A stretch of 64,000 nt of DNA from Sistotremastrum niveocremeum HHB9708 (lineage: Eukaryota > Basidiomycota > Agaricomycetes > Sistotremastrales > Sistotremastraceae): the NCBI GenBank assembly GCA_001630475.1, contig KV419454.1, forward strand, positions 17,626 to 81,625. The letters are read 5' to 3'. This document shows positions 22,939-36,600 of this stretch, piece by piece. Each line of letters opens with the position of its first letter. Positions within the stretch are counted from its first letter, which is position 1. Below the pieces are notes generated by a model. That model was not told where the DNA came from. It did no database searches and saw only the letters and a program-made list of their open reading frames with translations. A program made the position numbers and the translations under genes.

Positions 22939-24831
22939 TCACATATAGGGGGTTTCGTCCATATCATCACAGAACCAGTTCGCCTCGAAATTGTCCTGCA
23001 TTTCCTTCGGGAGTTGCATCATTGTCTGGAGCTTCAGTAGCTCAGCCATTTTCTTGCCCTTACCGTAATCTTCGTTGGCGACCCAGGTCTGCGCACCAAA
23101 ACTAATCATGTTTTGGTAAGCCTCGAAATCTTCGTCTGCTATCCGCAGCTTTTCGCCGAGCTCCTTCGTCTTGTGCAGGTCTTCAGGTTCGCAAGCAATC
23201 GGACAGGGCACACCTCCTCCCGTAAGCTCCTCCCACCTTTCTGTCGCCTCTGTCAATGCGGCCTTCAAATCGTGAGTCTCGCCTTGCCACGGCACACCGG
23301 CTTGGTGACAAAGGCGGCCGATGAACATTGACAAAGGGTCCGAGAACGCCTCATAGTGCAGCTTGTTGTGCTTCTCCATATTCTTAATGTAGTGGAAGTG
23401 AGGTAGACGTTTGATATAGAGTGTGAGGGCGTGGGTCAGCTCAGACTTGTCTAGTTCCTGGATGTTTTCTGGTAGTAACGGAGGAATCAGAGCTTGCGAG
23501 ATTGGGTCATCGTAGTTCTGAAATCGCTCCGGCATTTCAGCGGAGAGAAATAGGGGTAAGATTGATGCATGTTGCCAGTCGAGTAAGCCTGTGATGATCA
23601 GCTCATTTGACTTCTCCGATCTCGACACGATGACGTTGCTTGGATGGAGGTCAGGATGGCGCATGCGGAAGTGATGTAGGACTGGGTTCTGAGGCATGAG
23701 CAAAGGAGCAATGCGAAGGTAGCGGTCCAGATTTTCGATGTGGTCCGCAGGGGACTGCTTTTCGAAATCGTAAGACTGCCTTCGTTCGCGCCGGAATGGC
23801 AGGACCGGCTGAGCGAAATGTTCCAGATACACTCTTTCCTTGACAGCTGCGGCTACAAGCGCCACTTCGGGACTTCTGTCTAAAGTCCAGATTAGTTCAA
23901 AGGTTCAACGGCAGAGATGAAGGAAAAGAGATATTCACAAGGTCCCCTGTCCACATCTAGCTGCGACCTTCTTCCAGACCACATTTGTATCCTTGCGTCA
24001 GGACCAACGGAGAATCGCTCGTCTTCAAGAGTTACCCCATTATTTCCACCCATTTCCTCGATATCTTTGGTATAATAAAGACTTCCGCCCGCCGGAAAGC
24101 GAACGGACATGATACGAGACTCCAATTCCACGATCTGACGCAGGCTCGAGAGGACATCTGGTATCTCCCCCGCCATCCAAACGTCAGTGAGACGAGTACC
24201 CTTCACGAATTCCATGAATATATATTCGGTTTTCGCAGCGTTGTCTGCTGAAGGGGAGTAACCATAGATTTCGGGGATAGGGAGCCCTGAGAAACGAAGG
24301 AAGTCCATCGTCGACACTTCGCTAGCAACTGCATAGAACTTGGGGACCGTGATAGGGTACGGAATGCGGGCCACCATCTTAAAGCCGTCATGCATCGTGA
24401 TGAGAAAAGTACGATTGAAGCCACCCTCCGCGAGCTTCTCGAATCTGTTGATATCTTGAGATTTGCGACCAACAGACTGCGCTGCAAGTTGACAGAGCTC
24501 TTCAACCTCAAACTCGCGTCTGCGCTCTGCCAGACGTAGTTTGTCGTTGACGCTGAATGTGTTGAATTAGCGATTTCATGTATACGCCATGTCACAGCAA
24601 GCCTGATACTTACAGCCAGCGTCCAGAATTATAGTTGAACAGATCATCAGGATATTTCGATGGGCTCGAGAGCGCACGCTGCGACAGAGGCCATTGCCGA
24701 GAAGACCGGCTGAAGTCGAGGATTGAGCGGGAAGGATGCGCGGAGCCTAAGCACAAGCCTCGACTGCTCAAAATGAGTCTTGACAACGGAAACTTGTTAG
24801 ATAGCTTTGCATGAGGAAGAAAATGTTGCAT
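22939..24831 (-). CDS. AIM9-like mitochondrial protein with aminoglycoside-phosphotransferase/kinase fold
   Basis: Three exons, 24614-24831, 23939-24552 and 22939-23879, in phase, giving 590 residues (yeast Aim9 is of similar size). The start at 24831 (MQHFLPHAKLSNKFPLSRL) gives a basic mitochondrial leader; an upstream extension begins at a non-ATG codon. Family landmarks are SSPSKYPDDLFNYNSGRWL, the glycine-rich loop KLAEGGFNRTFLITM (112-125), and VARIPYP with ASEVSTMDFLR. Next come FMEFVKGTRLTDVW, the catalytic-loop motif HPDLHPSNVIV (His 352, Asp 354, Asn 359) and the metal-binding ITGLLDWQHAS. The substrate of the AIM9 family is unknown; yeast mutants show altered mitochondrial inheritance. 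The long C-terminal half is helical and family-specific. A divergent promoter with the NmrA gene follows upstream. Confidence 0.88.
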
Positions 24832-25915
24832 CAGAATATTATTAGTGTGCGTGACAGGTTTTCTGCAAGTCTGGAAGAGAGATCTTCCTATTTCAACCAA
24901 TCAGCTACGTAGCTTGAACAACACAACACTCAGTTCTAGGTGAATTCGTACCTTCAAGAAATCATGCAGGTCAATCGGAGCAATATCAACATCACTTTCA
25001 TTCGCCTGGCGTTTTCAATGGCATCTTGCTGAACGAGAACAGGTTTGAACTCCGACGAAGCGGCAGCTGCGGCATTCAAGTTCCAGTGCAGGCTCAAATA
25101 CTAAATTACCAACAGATTGGCAAGTTAATCACGCACGTAAGGTACAGGCGATGAGTGTCAGAATCGAACTCATCAAAGTTAATTAAAGCTGAAGAGTGAC
25201 ATATATCCCATATTTGAAGCTGCGTGGACAGGAAATAAACTTTCTGGGCGTAAGTGAAGCATTTGCATTCGGTGGGCTTGATCGAGACTCACTTGTTTCC
25301 AACTTCAAAGTATAACTTCTCAGATGGAAACAATATATGGACTCCTCAAAGAGTCTCAGAGCGGCCTACGGCTCCAATGCTTCGGAGTCCGGAAGCATCT
25401 CCTCCGGCAGGCAAGCTGAGGCATCCTATAGGCTGTTGGAGCTCCATTGGCTACCAGTGATCCGACATCCTTTGGGTTCTCTGGGGCTGTTTCCTTTCAC
25501 TCGATCTGTCTACACATCAAGGGCTTGTTCAACGCTACGATCGTCAAATGCGGCCTCGTGAGGTTCAACGTGTGTTTTTTGGCTTCTACCATTAGCTCAG
25601 CGGCCGCGACAGCGTCCTCCAAAGACGTCCCGATACTAGAATGGAAATTCAGCTTCTTCTTTGATTATAGCAAAGGCCGAGGGTCGCCATCGACCCGTTC
25701 GTTCTCGCTGCAGGACCTTCAATCCGAGTCGGAATCGGTGAGTCAGTCAGGGACTCAAGCCTCCGAGCCCCTCTGGCTTAGCAATTCTCAACGCTTCCAG
25801 AGCTCGATTTTAAGCCAGGCAGGACGCCCAAGCGAGAACATGAATATTTAAATAAGACGTCGAAGTGGAAGTGAAGCAACTCATCAGCCCCACTCTCCCA
25901 ATTGAAAAAACCACC
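24832..25915. other. Divergent intergenic region (AIM9-like / NmrA-like)
   Basis: About 1.1 kb containing the two divergent promoters. Plus-strand open frames at 25254-25851 overlap in several frames and show no domain. No clear TATA box or repeat was seen. Confidence 0.45.
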
Positions 25916-27285
25916 ATGTCTCAATCCAACAAGCTCATTCTCGTTATCGGCGCAACTGGCGTACAAGGACGTGCAGTTATCGACGCTTTACTTGCTCCGG
26001 GACCTGACGGCACCACGTCACCCTACTCCGTCCGCGCGTTGACTCGGAATTTTGACTCGCGGTCCGCGAAAGAGCTTGCAGCGATCAGCAAAGTAGAACT
26101 TTTCCAAGGTAAGATCGTTGAATATTCTTCCGTCGACAGATATTCTGACCATGCAATACAGGATCTTTCACGGATGCTGGTGCAGTCTATAGAGCATTGG
26201 AAGGATGTTACGGCGCCTTTGTTAACACTGATGGCTCGACTGAAGATGAAGAAGGAGGTATATAGCCTATCGCTTGAAACCTTTGCTCCTAAACTGATTA
26301 TTCCCCAGAGATTTTTGCTTCTTTGCGCATTTTCGAACTCGCGAAGCAAACGGGAACCTTGAAGCACTTCGTCTGGAGTAACCTCGATTATATAAGCAAG
26401 GTGAGCTCAAGCTCTCGAGCTGCGATGAATATGACATTAATCCCTTTGAATTTCAGATAACTGGATACAACCCCAAATACAAGGTCGAGCATTACGACAG
26501 TGAGTATCCATCGGTCACGTCGAGAGAATAGGCTTGCTCAGTCTGTTGTTGCTCAGGCAAAGGGAGAGTCCTTGAATTCATCAAGGGACAACCCAGCGAA
26601 ATAAGCGGAATGGTGTGGTCGTCTCTCACCACCGGCCCCTACATGGAGATGTTGAGTTCTGTAAGTGGCATGGCCGCACGTACAGCACAATCCTGACATG
26701 GACTCTTCATGGTTTCAGCCAGTATTCGGGCCCCTCCACGATCCCAAAACCGACACATACATCTTCGCCGCGCCCATCGGTCAAGGCCACGTCCCCATGA
26801 TCTCCCTCAAAGACCTGGGATATTTTGCTCGTTATATCTTCGATCATCGCGAGGTGTTCTCTGCTAGGGACCTAGAAGTAACATCCGATCTCGTCGCCTG
26901 GGACAAGCTGGTTGAGACCTTCATTAAGTTCACCGGGAAACGTGCCAAATTCGTTGACATTCCCATCGAGATCTGGCTTCAGTTGCTCAAAAACACCGAT
27001 AGGCCCCGCGCGAACAAATTCTACGACTCCGGGAGTTCCGGGCATACGACTTGGGGCGAAAACTTCACCAAGTGGTGGAATATCTATCACGACGATATCA
27101 TCAAGAGGGATCTGGAAGCTATCAAGAAAATCCATCCTGCTTTGCGCAGCGTGGAAGCATGGATGGTTGAAACAAATTACGATGCATCCTACAAAGTTCT
27201 GATGAAGAATAACGAGGAAGGAAAAGGAGGAACTTTTAATCCAGATGCTGTTCCTGGTGTCTTGGTCCAGCTTAGAAAGCTATAG
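25916..27285 (+). CDS. NmrA-like NAD(P)-binding family protein
   Basis: Six exons, 25916-26108, 26162-26257, 26309-26400, 26457-26499, 26557-26660 and 26719-27285, all in phase, giving 364 residues. NmrA-type proteins are atypical SDRs that bind NAD(P) and act as redox sensors or reductases. The Rossmann glycine motif is VIGATGVQGRAVIDALL (GxxGxxG) at the N terminus, followed by YSVRALTRNFDS. Then come FTDAGAVYRALEGCYGAF, LRIFELAKQTGTLKHFVWS and YKVEHYDSKGRVLEFIK. The C-terminal exon continues TTGPYMEML-PVFGPLHDPK with the GHVPMISLKDLGYFARYIFD motif of this subgroup. The SDR tyrosine/lysine pair is not in the canonical YxxxK form, as usual in NmrA proteins (the HYDSK stretch aligns there). 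The ATG at 25916 sits in an ACC-ATG-TC context. Substrate unknown. Confidence 0.9.
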
Positions 27286-30200
27286 TGGTTAGTTAACATT
27301 TGTTGTCCCAATATATTAGGCCATTGTCAAGCCAGTCGACATGTCGCAGCCTTTGCCGTCACTCGCTCGATGATTTTGGAACGCAGCGACAGCTAGCGCA
27401 TCGGCATCTATATCGTTGTTTGTATCCTTCGTCGCATACATGTGAGACCAGGCTCGTTTTGAGGACATTCCGCTTACGAAGCATCCCTAGCAACGATTAT
27501 CGTGCTATACCAGATCTAATCTGGGTCCCACACGTGCTCGCCATAGGCGCCAATATGTCAGGGGCACCTGTCAGTCAGTGCGAAGGACCCTGAATCGATG
27601 GAAGATTTCGATGGACAAGGTGTTATTGGGACTAGTTTCGATCATTAGGGTCCGACGTCCGCGAGAATGGCAAGACCCTGGTATTTTACCATAGCGAAAA
27701 TCTGAATCATGCCGTTCGTTTTTTAAGTTCATGGGGTTTGCCAGTCGACTGAGGTTTGACTAGGAGGTACCCTGAGACCCTGATCTAGCAAAGGTAGAAG
27801 GAAAGAGGAAGAGCTGAAGCGAACAACGGCCTCTGAATATTATCCGATCGTCCGCGGAGGCTTTCTATGCATGCCCGCAGACTGGTACATGTATGCTGCT
27901 ATGCTCATCATGTCATCAGCGCTGTTTCAGACCGTTGAGAGGTGAACGGCCGAACCACTAACCTTTACCCAGACCTTGAACTCGTGCCGCGAGTCGTGTA
28001 CTGTCATGAAGCACGGAGACGGCATGTAATTAAGTGGAGCTAGCTGATGTTCAGACGAGTGCATCGAGCGTTGGTTTTGGATTCATAACGCTGAGAAAAG
28101 GATGTTGTGGGTAGTAGGGCTAGCATTATTGGAGAACATTACCCGTCCGTGCACACGAGGTTTCTGCGAGGTTTGCCGCGCTGGGCACTGCTCCAGTGCC
28201 ACCAAAGGATTCACCACGGCCGACAGACTTCTCGGCTTCAATATTTCGGCTTGAATATCAGTAGCAGGAGAGATCGGCAGCAAGCCAAGACAAGCCCCTT
28301 TTTGAGAGAGCAATCAAACCCAGCTGTGAAATTTGATAGATCTCAAGGAAAAAGATAACGGAAGTTGGGAACAGCGCCAAACTTGAGTATGGGATTTACC
28401 TATTGGATTCAAGAAGTATTACTAGAAATCAACTTCAAGACTTCAAGCTGGATGCCCAAGCGGTGGCGACCGAATTGAGCGTGGGGAAGTTGTGGACCTT
28501 GCACATGATGAGCGTGCGTTTCCGCTAGCTTGAAGGGTTGGCGTGGTCACGGTCCCAGCCTGTAACAACGGTATGAAAAGGTATGGAGTATACCTATCCT
28601 ATAGGAGATTGATGATGCTGTTGCCGAAGGTCACGGTTCCGAGCATAGGAGTTAAGGGTCCACTTGGATGATCTTCGTACCAGTGGCATGTATCCCGAAA
28701 GACAAATGAGCTCAACCTTGTGGGAAATATGGGGGATGATTCTCCGACGGGGTTGGGATCGCTGAAGCATCCCTAATAAGCTGACAACATTCTCGCATAG
28801 CCAATATCCCTCAGGAACACGTCGTTATAAAACCCGTTTCATCCTCGACAGAGTGCCTTGGAACCGCAAAATGGGCAAATATAGACAACCCATTGTTCTG
28901 TCGGTTTAGGAGAAATTAGGAAAGCTACCTCGAGCGCCTACACATCGATCGAAACGACTTCGAAAAATGGAGACCAACAATTTGACACTCAGATGAGCCA
29001 GCAGATCTGGAGATTCCACGGCGCCAAAGATCTACTCAGGAGCTGCCGATTTCGAGCTGCTCATCCTCCTCTCCTATCGCTTTGGTGAGATCCGGCCGTC
29101 TAAATGCAGCGACAAATCTTTTGAGCAATCTTTGATCTATGGATTTCTGATCATAGAACAAGGAAGAGGAAAAAGAAGACAGAATGAGCAAGGAGAACTA
29201 CGCTCTTAATTGACAGTGCGGCCGTTCCCGAGATTGCTCCGAGTCATCGCGTTCACGCTCTAGGAGACACCACAGGCACACCAGTGATATTGCCAGTTGC
29301 TATATTGATCTGTCATCTTTCGATTGGGTTGTTGTTCCTGTGAGATGAAGCTTTGGAGAGCACTCGTATTGAGCGCAGAATTATGGGTAAGCTTGTACCT
29401 GAAGTATGTACCTGGCAGGATCGTGGACTGCATTAAGCAGCGTTACTTGGCTATGGTCAGATTGGGTCACTCACATTATATGCCGTGGGCTTCGGTGCTA
29501 ACATAAACCGGAGATAATTTTTGGCGACGATTGTGAAGGAGGCAGTAGTGCGCCAATGCACTTAGAAATCGTTCACACCTTGCCACTATGAGCCGCTTGA
29601 AATTTATGATGTCAGCGAAATGCAAAGTCTGATTGCCATTTTGAGCCGGGGTAAAGATTGAGAGTTTGAAGACAGTCATCAGGGTCACATTCGGGGTGAA
29701 TATAGAGCATTACGAGACATCGTTCAGCCAGGGTCAAATTTTCGTTCATAAATGTGAGATTTTCTCGATGTCCATGGCTATAGTGACGAGGTTACAGAGA
29801 CTTGAAAAATGAAATACCGATAGCGTAAGTTACGATAATCACAATCATGATAATTCACAACAGAACCGCATCTACGGCGATTCCTCCCAGGTATGCAATC
29901 GCATATATCGACAGTGATGTTCAATTCCAGTGTGTAGACCGGGCGTCTCGGAAGAATTGACAGTGGATAACGAGGAGGGCGACCTTCCGAATCTTACAAA
30001 CGGTTAGGACAACGCATATTATCAGGTCAACTATTAGGAGTACTCAGACTGACCATGCAGCGAATCCGTGAGACGATTGTCAAATAGTTGGACAGCCTTC
30101 ATGATTTATGTTCACGAGGTGCGCATGCAACTAGAGGCAGGGTCATATCGTGGCCAAATGCCACTGTAGGGGCGAATGAGCACACCTGGTGTCTCCCCAT

Positions 30201-31800
30201 GAGGGAGCGAAAAGTACTTTGTGCCGCAGGTCAACAAGACCCTGTTCAATATCAATGATATCGTCCAACCACATTTGAGACTGAGGCCATCACGGACTCT
30301 GCTACTCGGCGGATATGTCTCCAAACGACTCTAAGAAATTGTTTCCTCACCTTGGTACCTTTGTCACGGGTGATAGCGGCCAAACTGAATGATTGAAAAC
30401 AGCAGGAAACGAGTCGAAGACCAGATATGGCATTATCTTTCGGAACTCCGTGCAAGACAGAAGATGAGAGTGGAACAAGCGCCAAATGAACATCTCTGAT
30501 CTTGCCGAGCTAACTAGAGCGTCTATGGCCCCTGACTCCTCAATAAAGGGTGCGCAGAATATTCTCCTCGGCCTCAGACGGATAAGCGCCGATACGCAGA
30601 CTTATGTCGGTTTACGGCCTTGATATCACCAGGAAATCCCGGGAAGAGCGTCTCTGCGACATCTCTACGAGGAGACTGAGGGTCCAGTATAGGACAGCGT
30701 CAGGTGGAACCCCAGGGTCCTCTCGAGGGAGACCGAAGTTGAGACCGGGATTCTACCTGCATGATGAGACGATTCAGTGAATCACAAGTCTCTAACAAAA
30801 GATGGGCGTCAACTTGAAATCGCGGCGCAGTGGGCCCTAGGCTGCCCTAGGCCACTCGAATTCGCTGGCCCAGCTCTTGTGAAATTGCCAGTGCAATAGG
30901 GATGGCGGCTACCAGCTTGTCCTGGCCACTGAATGTATCGTCTCTTTGACAAAAGGAGAGAGAAGGCAGTGTTTGATGAAATAAAGAATTGTGAACTTCG
31001 GCTATCAATTTGTAAAGAGGGAAGCTGGTGAAGGTTGACCCAGGACGGATGCAGATCCAATTTAGCGCCGAGGATGTTGGCGAAAAAAATTCGATCCGAT
31101 TCCGCTCCGATTATTTTTTGGCTATAGCTAGGGCCTAACCGGCCAGCTCCTTCGAGCATTCGCTTTCAAATTTCCATTCAGCAAGTGCTCGTTTTATCTT
31201 GCTTAATCAGCTGAGCTGACTGCCACTCAGTCATAGGTGCGAATCCGGTTCGAAGACCTCTGCTCTGACATTGGCTCAAAAACGAAAAGCAGATGACGAA
31301 CTGGCAACTGGACTCGAACGAACACAAGACTCTTATGATTTTAGCCACATTTGTCTTTTTCAAGCAGAGACTATTCCCATGATGCGCTCGGTCTGAATCG
31401 ATAATGCGTCTACGATACGAATAAGTCATTTTCTTGAGCCAGAAGACTGTTACATATACGACGCATGCGCATATGTTTGGGGATCCGGGACTCTCAGTTC
31501 TTATATCGGGTTGGATCCTCCCTTGAGAAAGACTCATACGCCCGAAAACCCGAAGGATCTTTGAGCCCTTAGGACACTCAGATTCTGCTACCCAGTACAT
31601 TTCGAAGGAAATCGGAACTTACCACGAACTCCATACTCAAGTCCTTTGTGGCTCTTGAAACCCGTTCGTAATCTTCCTGGGTCATTGTTGGATGCAACCC
31701 GGAATATAAAGGGCTAATCTAGTTGAAAAGAAATTCATAGCTACAACGTGTGTATCCTTTTGTCCTGTTATTAATCCGAGTCATGATGACAACAACATAC

Positions 31801-31942
31801 CAGATGTCCGATTTAGAGTGAAGAACGGGAATCCCGTGATTCACTCCGAATTCCTGTGGGATCTCCATAAGATATACAACCCATACTTCCCCGAATCCCT
31901 GCAGGACCTCGCCGACACCGGACCTGATCTGCACCCCCGATA
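31801..31942 (+). other. Possible coding relic, unknown
   Basis: A 46-codon open stretch after an acceptor-like ACATACCAG reads DVRFRVKNGNPVIHSEFLW, then DLHKIYNPYFPESLQDLAD, and ends at TAA. Composition and hydrophobic pattern look like protein, but no neighbouring exons or family could be found. Could be chance. Confidence 0.2.
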
Positions 31943-32605
31943 AGTCTAAACGGGATATTCTGCTGAAGCGAATGATGCTCTCTCATCCGCAGATCTCAAT
32001 ACCCAAATGTACGTCTTCATTCCTTCGGTCCTGGGGTGCCGTGATTAGGAGTGAGGGACTCTATGGTGACCTTTCAGATTCGCACCTCGGCACCTGACGC
32101 GGTCTGTGCCATGGATCTTTAGTACTTACACTATGTCTGATGAACCTCTTTCCGGGATGCTTGATCGCGGCTCAAGAGAAGTCTCTCAGTATACGACTTA
32201 TTATTACGTGTCCATCTTGCTCCACTTGATTTACGACGGGCAGACTTCACAAAGGTTGTTCTCAAATCGCTTGAGTCCTGTAAAGAGCGCTTGGAGCGAT
32301 GCTAGCAGGGAACCAAACGTCACTATTCGATCCGCTCATTACGTGGTGCCCATCTTCAGATGTTTTTCTATCGCCTGGCGGAGTCTTTCATACTATAGGA
32401 GAAGTGGGTTAATGACCCGCATGGGGCGCTGGACCTTCGACGTCGACCTTGACGCCTGCCGTCTCTTGAAGACCTAAGTACGAGGCTCGTGAGCGATCTG
32501 TTAATTCTGCAATACGGTTCGCAGGTTCCGAGCGACTCAGCCCTCGCCGTGTTGAGTCCAAAGGAATTGTGCACAAAACGAATGAAAGATGTTGTAACAG
32601 GGCGG

Positions 32606-33680
32606 CTAAGACCCTGAATGTTGCTTCATTCTCTCATCTCCACCGTCCGCGCAGTCCCGGAATTGCCAAACTTGTATCGCGGTCCCTTTTGGTCCCCACT
32701 CTGTCCAGGTAAAAGCCCTGAACTCGAGAAATATGACTTCAAGTGCATAGGGGTCGACATGAGTGCCATGCCCGACCGTGGCATCCATTAATAATCGCTC
32801 CAATTCATCTCGGTCCATTCGCACCCTCGAATATCCTTGTTATCCCAAGTATCCTCGCCACATATCCAACCCACACGCCGCCGCATGCATGATAACGCGA
32901 GGTGATTGCTATTAGCTCCCACTGGATCCATAATGTTCAATCGTCGGATGGTCACCCTCTCACTCCTCGAGGCATGGAACAGCATCGACCCTAGTGCACG
33001 ATAGTATTGCTGGGAGTGAGATCTCAATTCAATGGTTTTCCATTTCGACCCTCCGCCCTTCTTACGGTATTCGTCCCTTCCTTTACCTCAGTTATGATGC
33101 CGGCGCCCCGATCATATATTCGACATCAGGAGGCTGTTTAGATGCGACCTTAGAAGACTTAAGTGTGGTCACCGTCTGGGAGGAGGTTTAGCCAACCGTC
33201 GTTCCATGTGGCCAGCTTTGCTCTTGACCGACGAGTAAGGGTTTAAAGTCTCCCGAAGAATCCAGTCTGCTCCGCTTGAAGACCCTGAGGTATTGCCGGC
33301 AGAGCTTAGCGATCGACCGGCGGAGGCTACGACTTTCATGTTTCTCCGCCAACTTCGAAAAGGATAAGGGTGACATCGGGATTCTAAGCGCTTCTTCCAT
33401 GCCTGTTGCTACACCTGACCGTCTTATCCTGCACGAGACCTTACGACAAGTGGATTGCATCATGCGCAAGCTTGTAAAGATGTCCTTAGAGAGCTTGAGA
33501 TCTGGGTAGCTCGTAGCCTTCTTTGTTTGACCTGTTCTCGTGCCTATCTTCTACCGAATTCTGGAGGGTTCGAGCCAGGAACTGACTCCTTTCGGCTGTG
33601 GTCCTCTGACTGCACTGCGTCAATGACTTGTAAAGATACGTTCGACACAAGAAATATAGGTCCGGCCGATGATTGAGTGA
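32606..33680 (-). pseudogene. Possible decayed coding region, unknown (F-box/LRR-like flavour)
   Basis: Several minus-strand stretches look like protein. They are RTYLYKSLTQCSQRTTAERS near 33600-33660; KWKTIELRSHSQQYYRALGS and FHASRSERVTIRRLNIMDP near 32930-33040; and LERLLMDATVGHGTHVDPY with FRAFTWTEWGPKGTAIQVWQ near 32660-32810. Spacing and leucine pattern resemble fungal F-box proteins, but no F-box is visible. The pieces are in different frames and cannot be joined with good splice sites over their whole length. Weak call. Confidence 0.22.
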
Positions 33681-36600
33681 CCCTGACCTCTCCTTCGCCA
33701 GTTTCCTTTTCTTGTCTTCTGTTAACCACTCCATGTAAAAAATGTATGTAAGCAGTATCCCTGCCAGCGGTGTTCAGAATCAGGAGCTATACTGCACTTT
33801 CTTGCTACAAACATAGTTTAACGTACACGATGCTTTGGAATAGCATAGCAAATCTCGTTATCTTGTCACCCTTCCACTTCGATACAATGGCTTCAAGTTT
33901 AAGTCCCAGCAATTTTGACGTTGACATCATCGTCGCGTGGGAGAGTCAATTATCCGGAAGACATCCCTGAAGGCAGATTCAGTTGTCGTATTTCCCAAGG
34001 GCCAAAGGGCTGAAGGCCGACAATGGACCGCACTTTCAGGGATTGTAAATGGCAGTCGGTCATAATCTCTCTTTATGGCTTACCACTTAACGAATCAGGG
34101 CCAGTGAAATATGGCACGAAAGCCAAGCACTGAACTACCACCGCGCTCTTCTCTAGCGTCCTGATGATCGGTGTTCCCTCAGCGTTTTTGCGTGGCAAGC
34201 AACCGGATCCAGGGATAGCCATAGCATGGTCGACTTCCGCGAGCTTTACCGAGCGGTTGGTAGTAAATCCAAGACGTTTTGGTACATTGGTATCATCGAT
34301 GACAATGTTTGCCATATATGCTAAAAGAAACCCGGCCATCGTGATCAAGCGTTCCCTTCGAAAGTCGCTGGCAGCAGACAGCTCATAGCCAAGGAGCCAA
34401 TAAAGGTGTTCGGAGATGGAGAGATCAGATCAGATAACGATAAGAGCTCCGAAAGATTCTCACGTTCCCCCGCGACTTGTAAATTTATTATTCGAGAAAA
34501 TCGACACTCGACTTGTCTAGTCACGAGCCACTTTAAATACGCCAAATTGACCATCAAGGACATACGGACATCAATTTGTAGGCCATGACGAACCATGGGT
34601 TAATCCCTCAGCCTTTCCGATGACCAGCAAGTGGCATTTATACGGTTAGAAGAAGAGACTTACCAGCCATCTTTGCAACCACGGAGGATATAAATGTTGT
34701 TGTATCCATATCAGACGTCCGACATGCCCGCAGAGAAGTGCAATGCAGCAGAGCAGTGAATAGTTGTAACTCTGTGTTCAAGTTTGCAGCCGCGGCTCAC
34801 TCATTTTATTGGGGTGAACCATGGACTTTGTCCTCGTTCTCCGACGTCTCAAGATGCAGGGATTGTGATCTCCGAGAGAATACGATGTCGCAAGGGAGAC
34901 CATGCTGGAGCTGCGTTGAAGTTTTCCGGTTCGCAGTCGCTTCCGGATCCGCTTCCGAGGCCGGTCGGCCGACCTTTTGTCTAAATGAGGAAGGCTCACG
35001 TCAAGCATCGGGCCGGCTGATAGGTCCTTCCGAAAGCGCCTGGAGGAGAAAGGGCGTAGTCGGACTGACCATTTCCTTCACCGCTGTACACCGCCCGCAT
35101 CAGGTGTTTGCAAGGTCCACGGAACAACTGGCCATCGGCGCCTAGAGGTCATCCAACAAATGTGCATACAGCAAGGCGCCCTTCGTTCCGGCGTTTGGAC
35201 TTGAAATTTAAGCCAAGTCATCGATCACTCATGTTCCTTGACGCATAAGTTCATGAGGGTCCACAGAAAACAGATGATCTTTGGAGGAGGCAAAAATTTA
35301 ACTCGCCGAAGTGAAAGCCATGTTTTTGGTAGATGCTAGCACTTAGAACAAATCTCCGTGAGAAGCATAGTAGATTCAGTGAGCCTGAGATTAAGTCCTG
35401 CGGGTTTTCCGACTGCGGGCCAGACATGAGAAATCCGCGTTCCAGCCTGAGAACTGGGCTGGATGCTGAGATCCGTCATCTGTGGACGGGAATGTCAAAA
35501 TGCTAACCTATCCACTACGTAAAGATCGAGAGCATCTCTACGCAGGTTTTGGTGTCGAAGCAATTCGAAGGCCACTTTGATCATTCGTGGGGGGTCGAGA
35601 AAAATCCGTCGAGATCGCCAGATCACTATGTGACTTTTTAGAAGCAAGTCGCGGTCGTCCGATAGTTTGTCATGATCGCCCAGCGGAGGTTTCTGTACGG
35701 TGCATTCGGAGCTAGGATTAGTGGCCAGCGAAGTGGAGCGGGTCAAAGGCTGTCCGCAATTGCGAATAAACGTGGAATCCCTCAAACCTTCGAGAAGCAT
35801 GCAACCCTAGATCGACGAAAAAATATCCAGTAAGCCATAGTCCTGGACCGAAATCAAAGGCAGCTCCAAGGAACAAGCAAACGCTAACGGAATCAACCCA
35901 CATCTGACTCCTTCCTAGATGCCCAAAAGGAATAAGAGACCATGGGTGTTGCGGGTGTTCCAAATCCATCCCACCCCATTATTTTTGTCCCGTGCGAGCG
36001 ATGGAGTTGACTTGGAAGCCAAATGACGAGCCGTGAAAAATGACTCGGCCGAGCTGTGCGAGGCTGATGATATCGGTTATGCTCGGCCGTCTGTTTGCAA
36101 TGGTATCCACAAGATAATAAAGGATAAAGTTGACTGCAGGGATTGACTAGACCAATATGAATCGCATCTGGGATCTATTCAAATGAAAGGTACAATCAGT
36201 GCGATCAGTGAGAGAACCAACCCATTCACTCAACTCAAATACAAAACTCGACCATGCTTCGAATTCAACGCATCTTGAGATCCGGGTAAGCCATGTGGAT
36301 GTGGTACATCTGATCTGAACATGGGTCGTGAATAGTTGGGGGTATAGGCTTCTGAACGAGTGGTCTAGCCTACGAGGGTCATGAGATCGACAGAAGAGAC
36401 CTGTTCCGCACTGCGACGCACAGTGGAGAAAATTTCCAGGGCGACCGATTTTTTAGCTCGGCCAATTATGGGGCGACCGGCGACGATCCTATGACATTTA
36501 TCCGACAACATAAACAGGAGGGTCCAGATTCCGGATCGGGACAAGAGGACTTAATGCACAGTGCAGCGCAACGGAACGCTGTGTCAGGAGCTGCGGCTGG

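Noticed and set aside
31195-31262. Sequence with GGTGCGAATCCGGTTCGAAGACC looks like part of a tRNA
   Set aside because: The stem halves around the TTCGA loop do not pair and no cloverleaf can be drawn.
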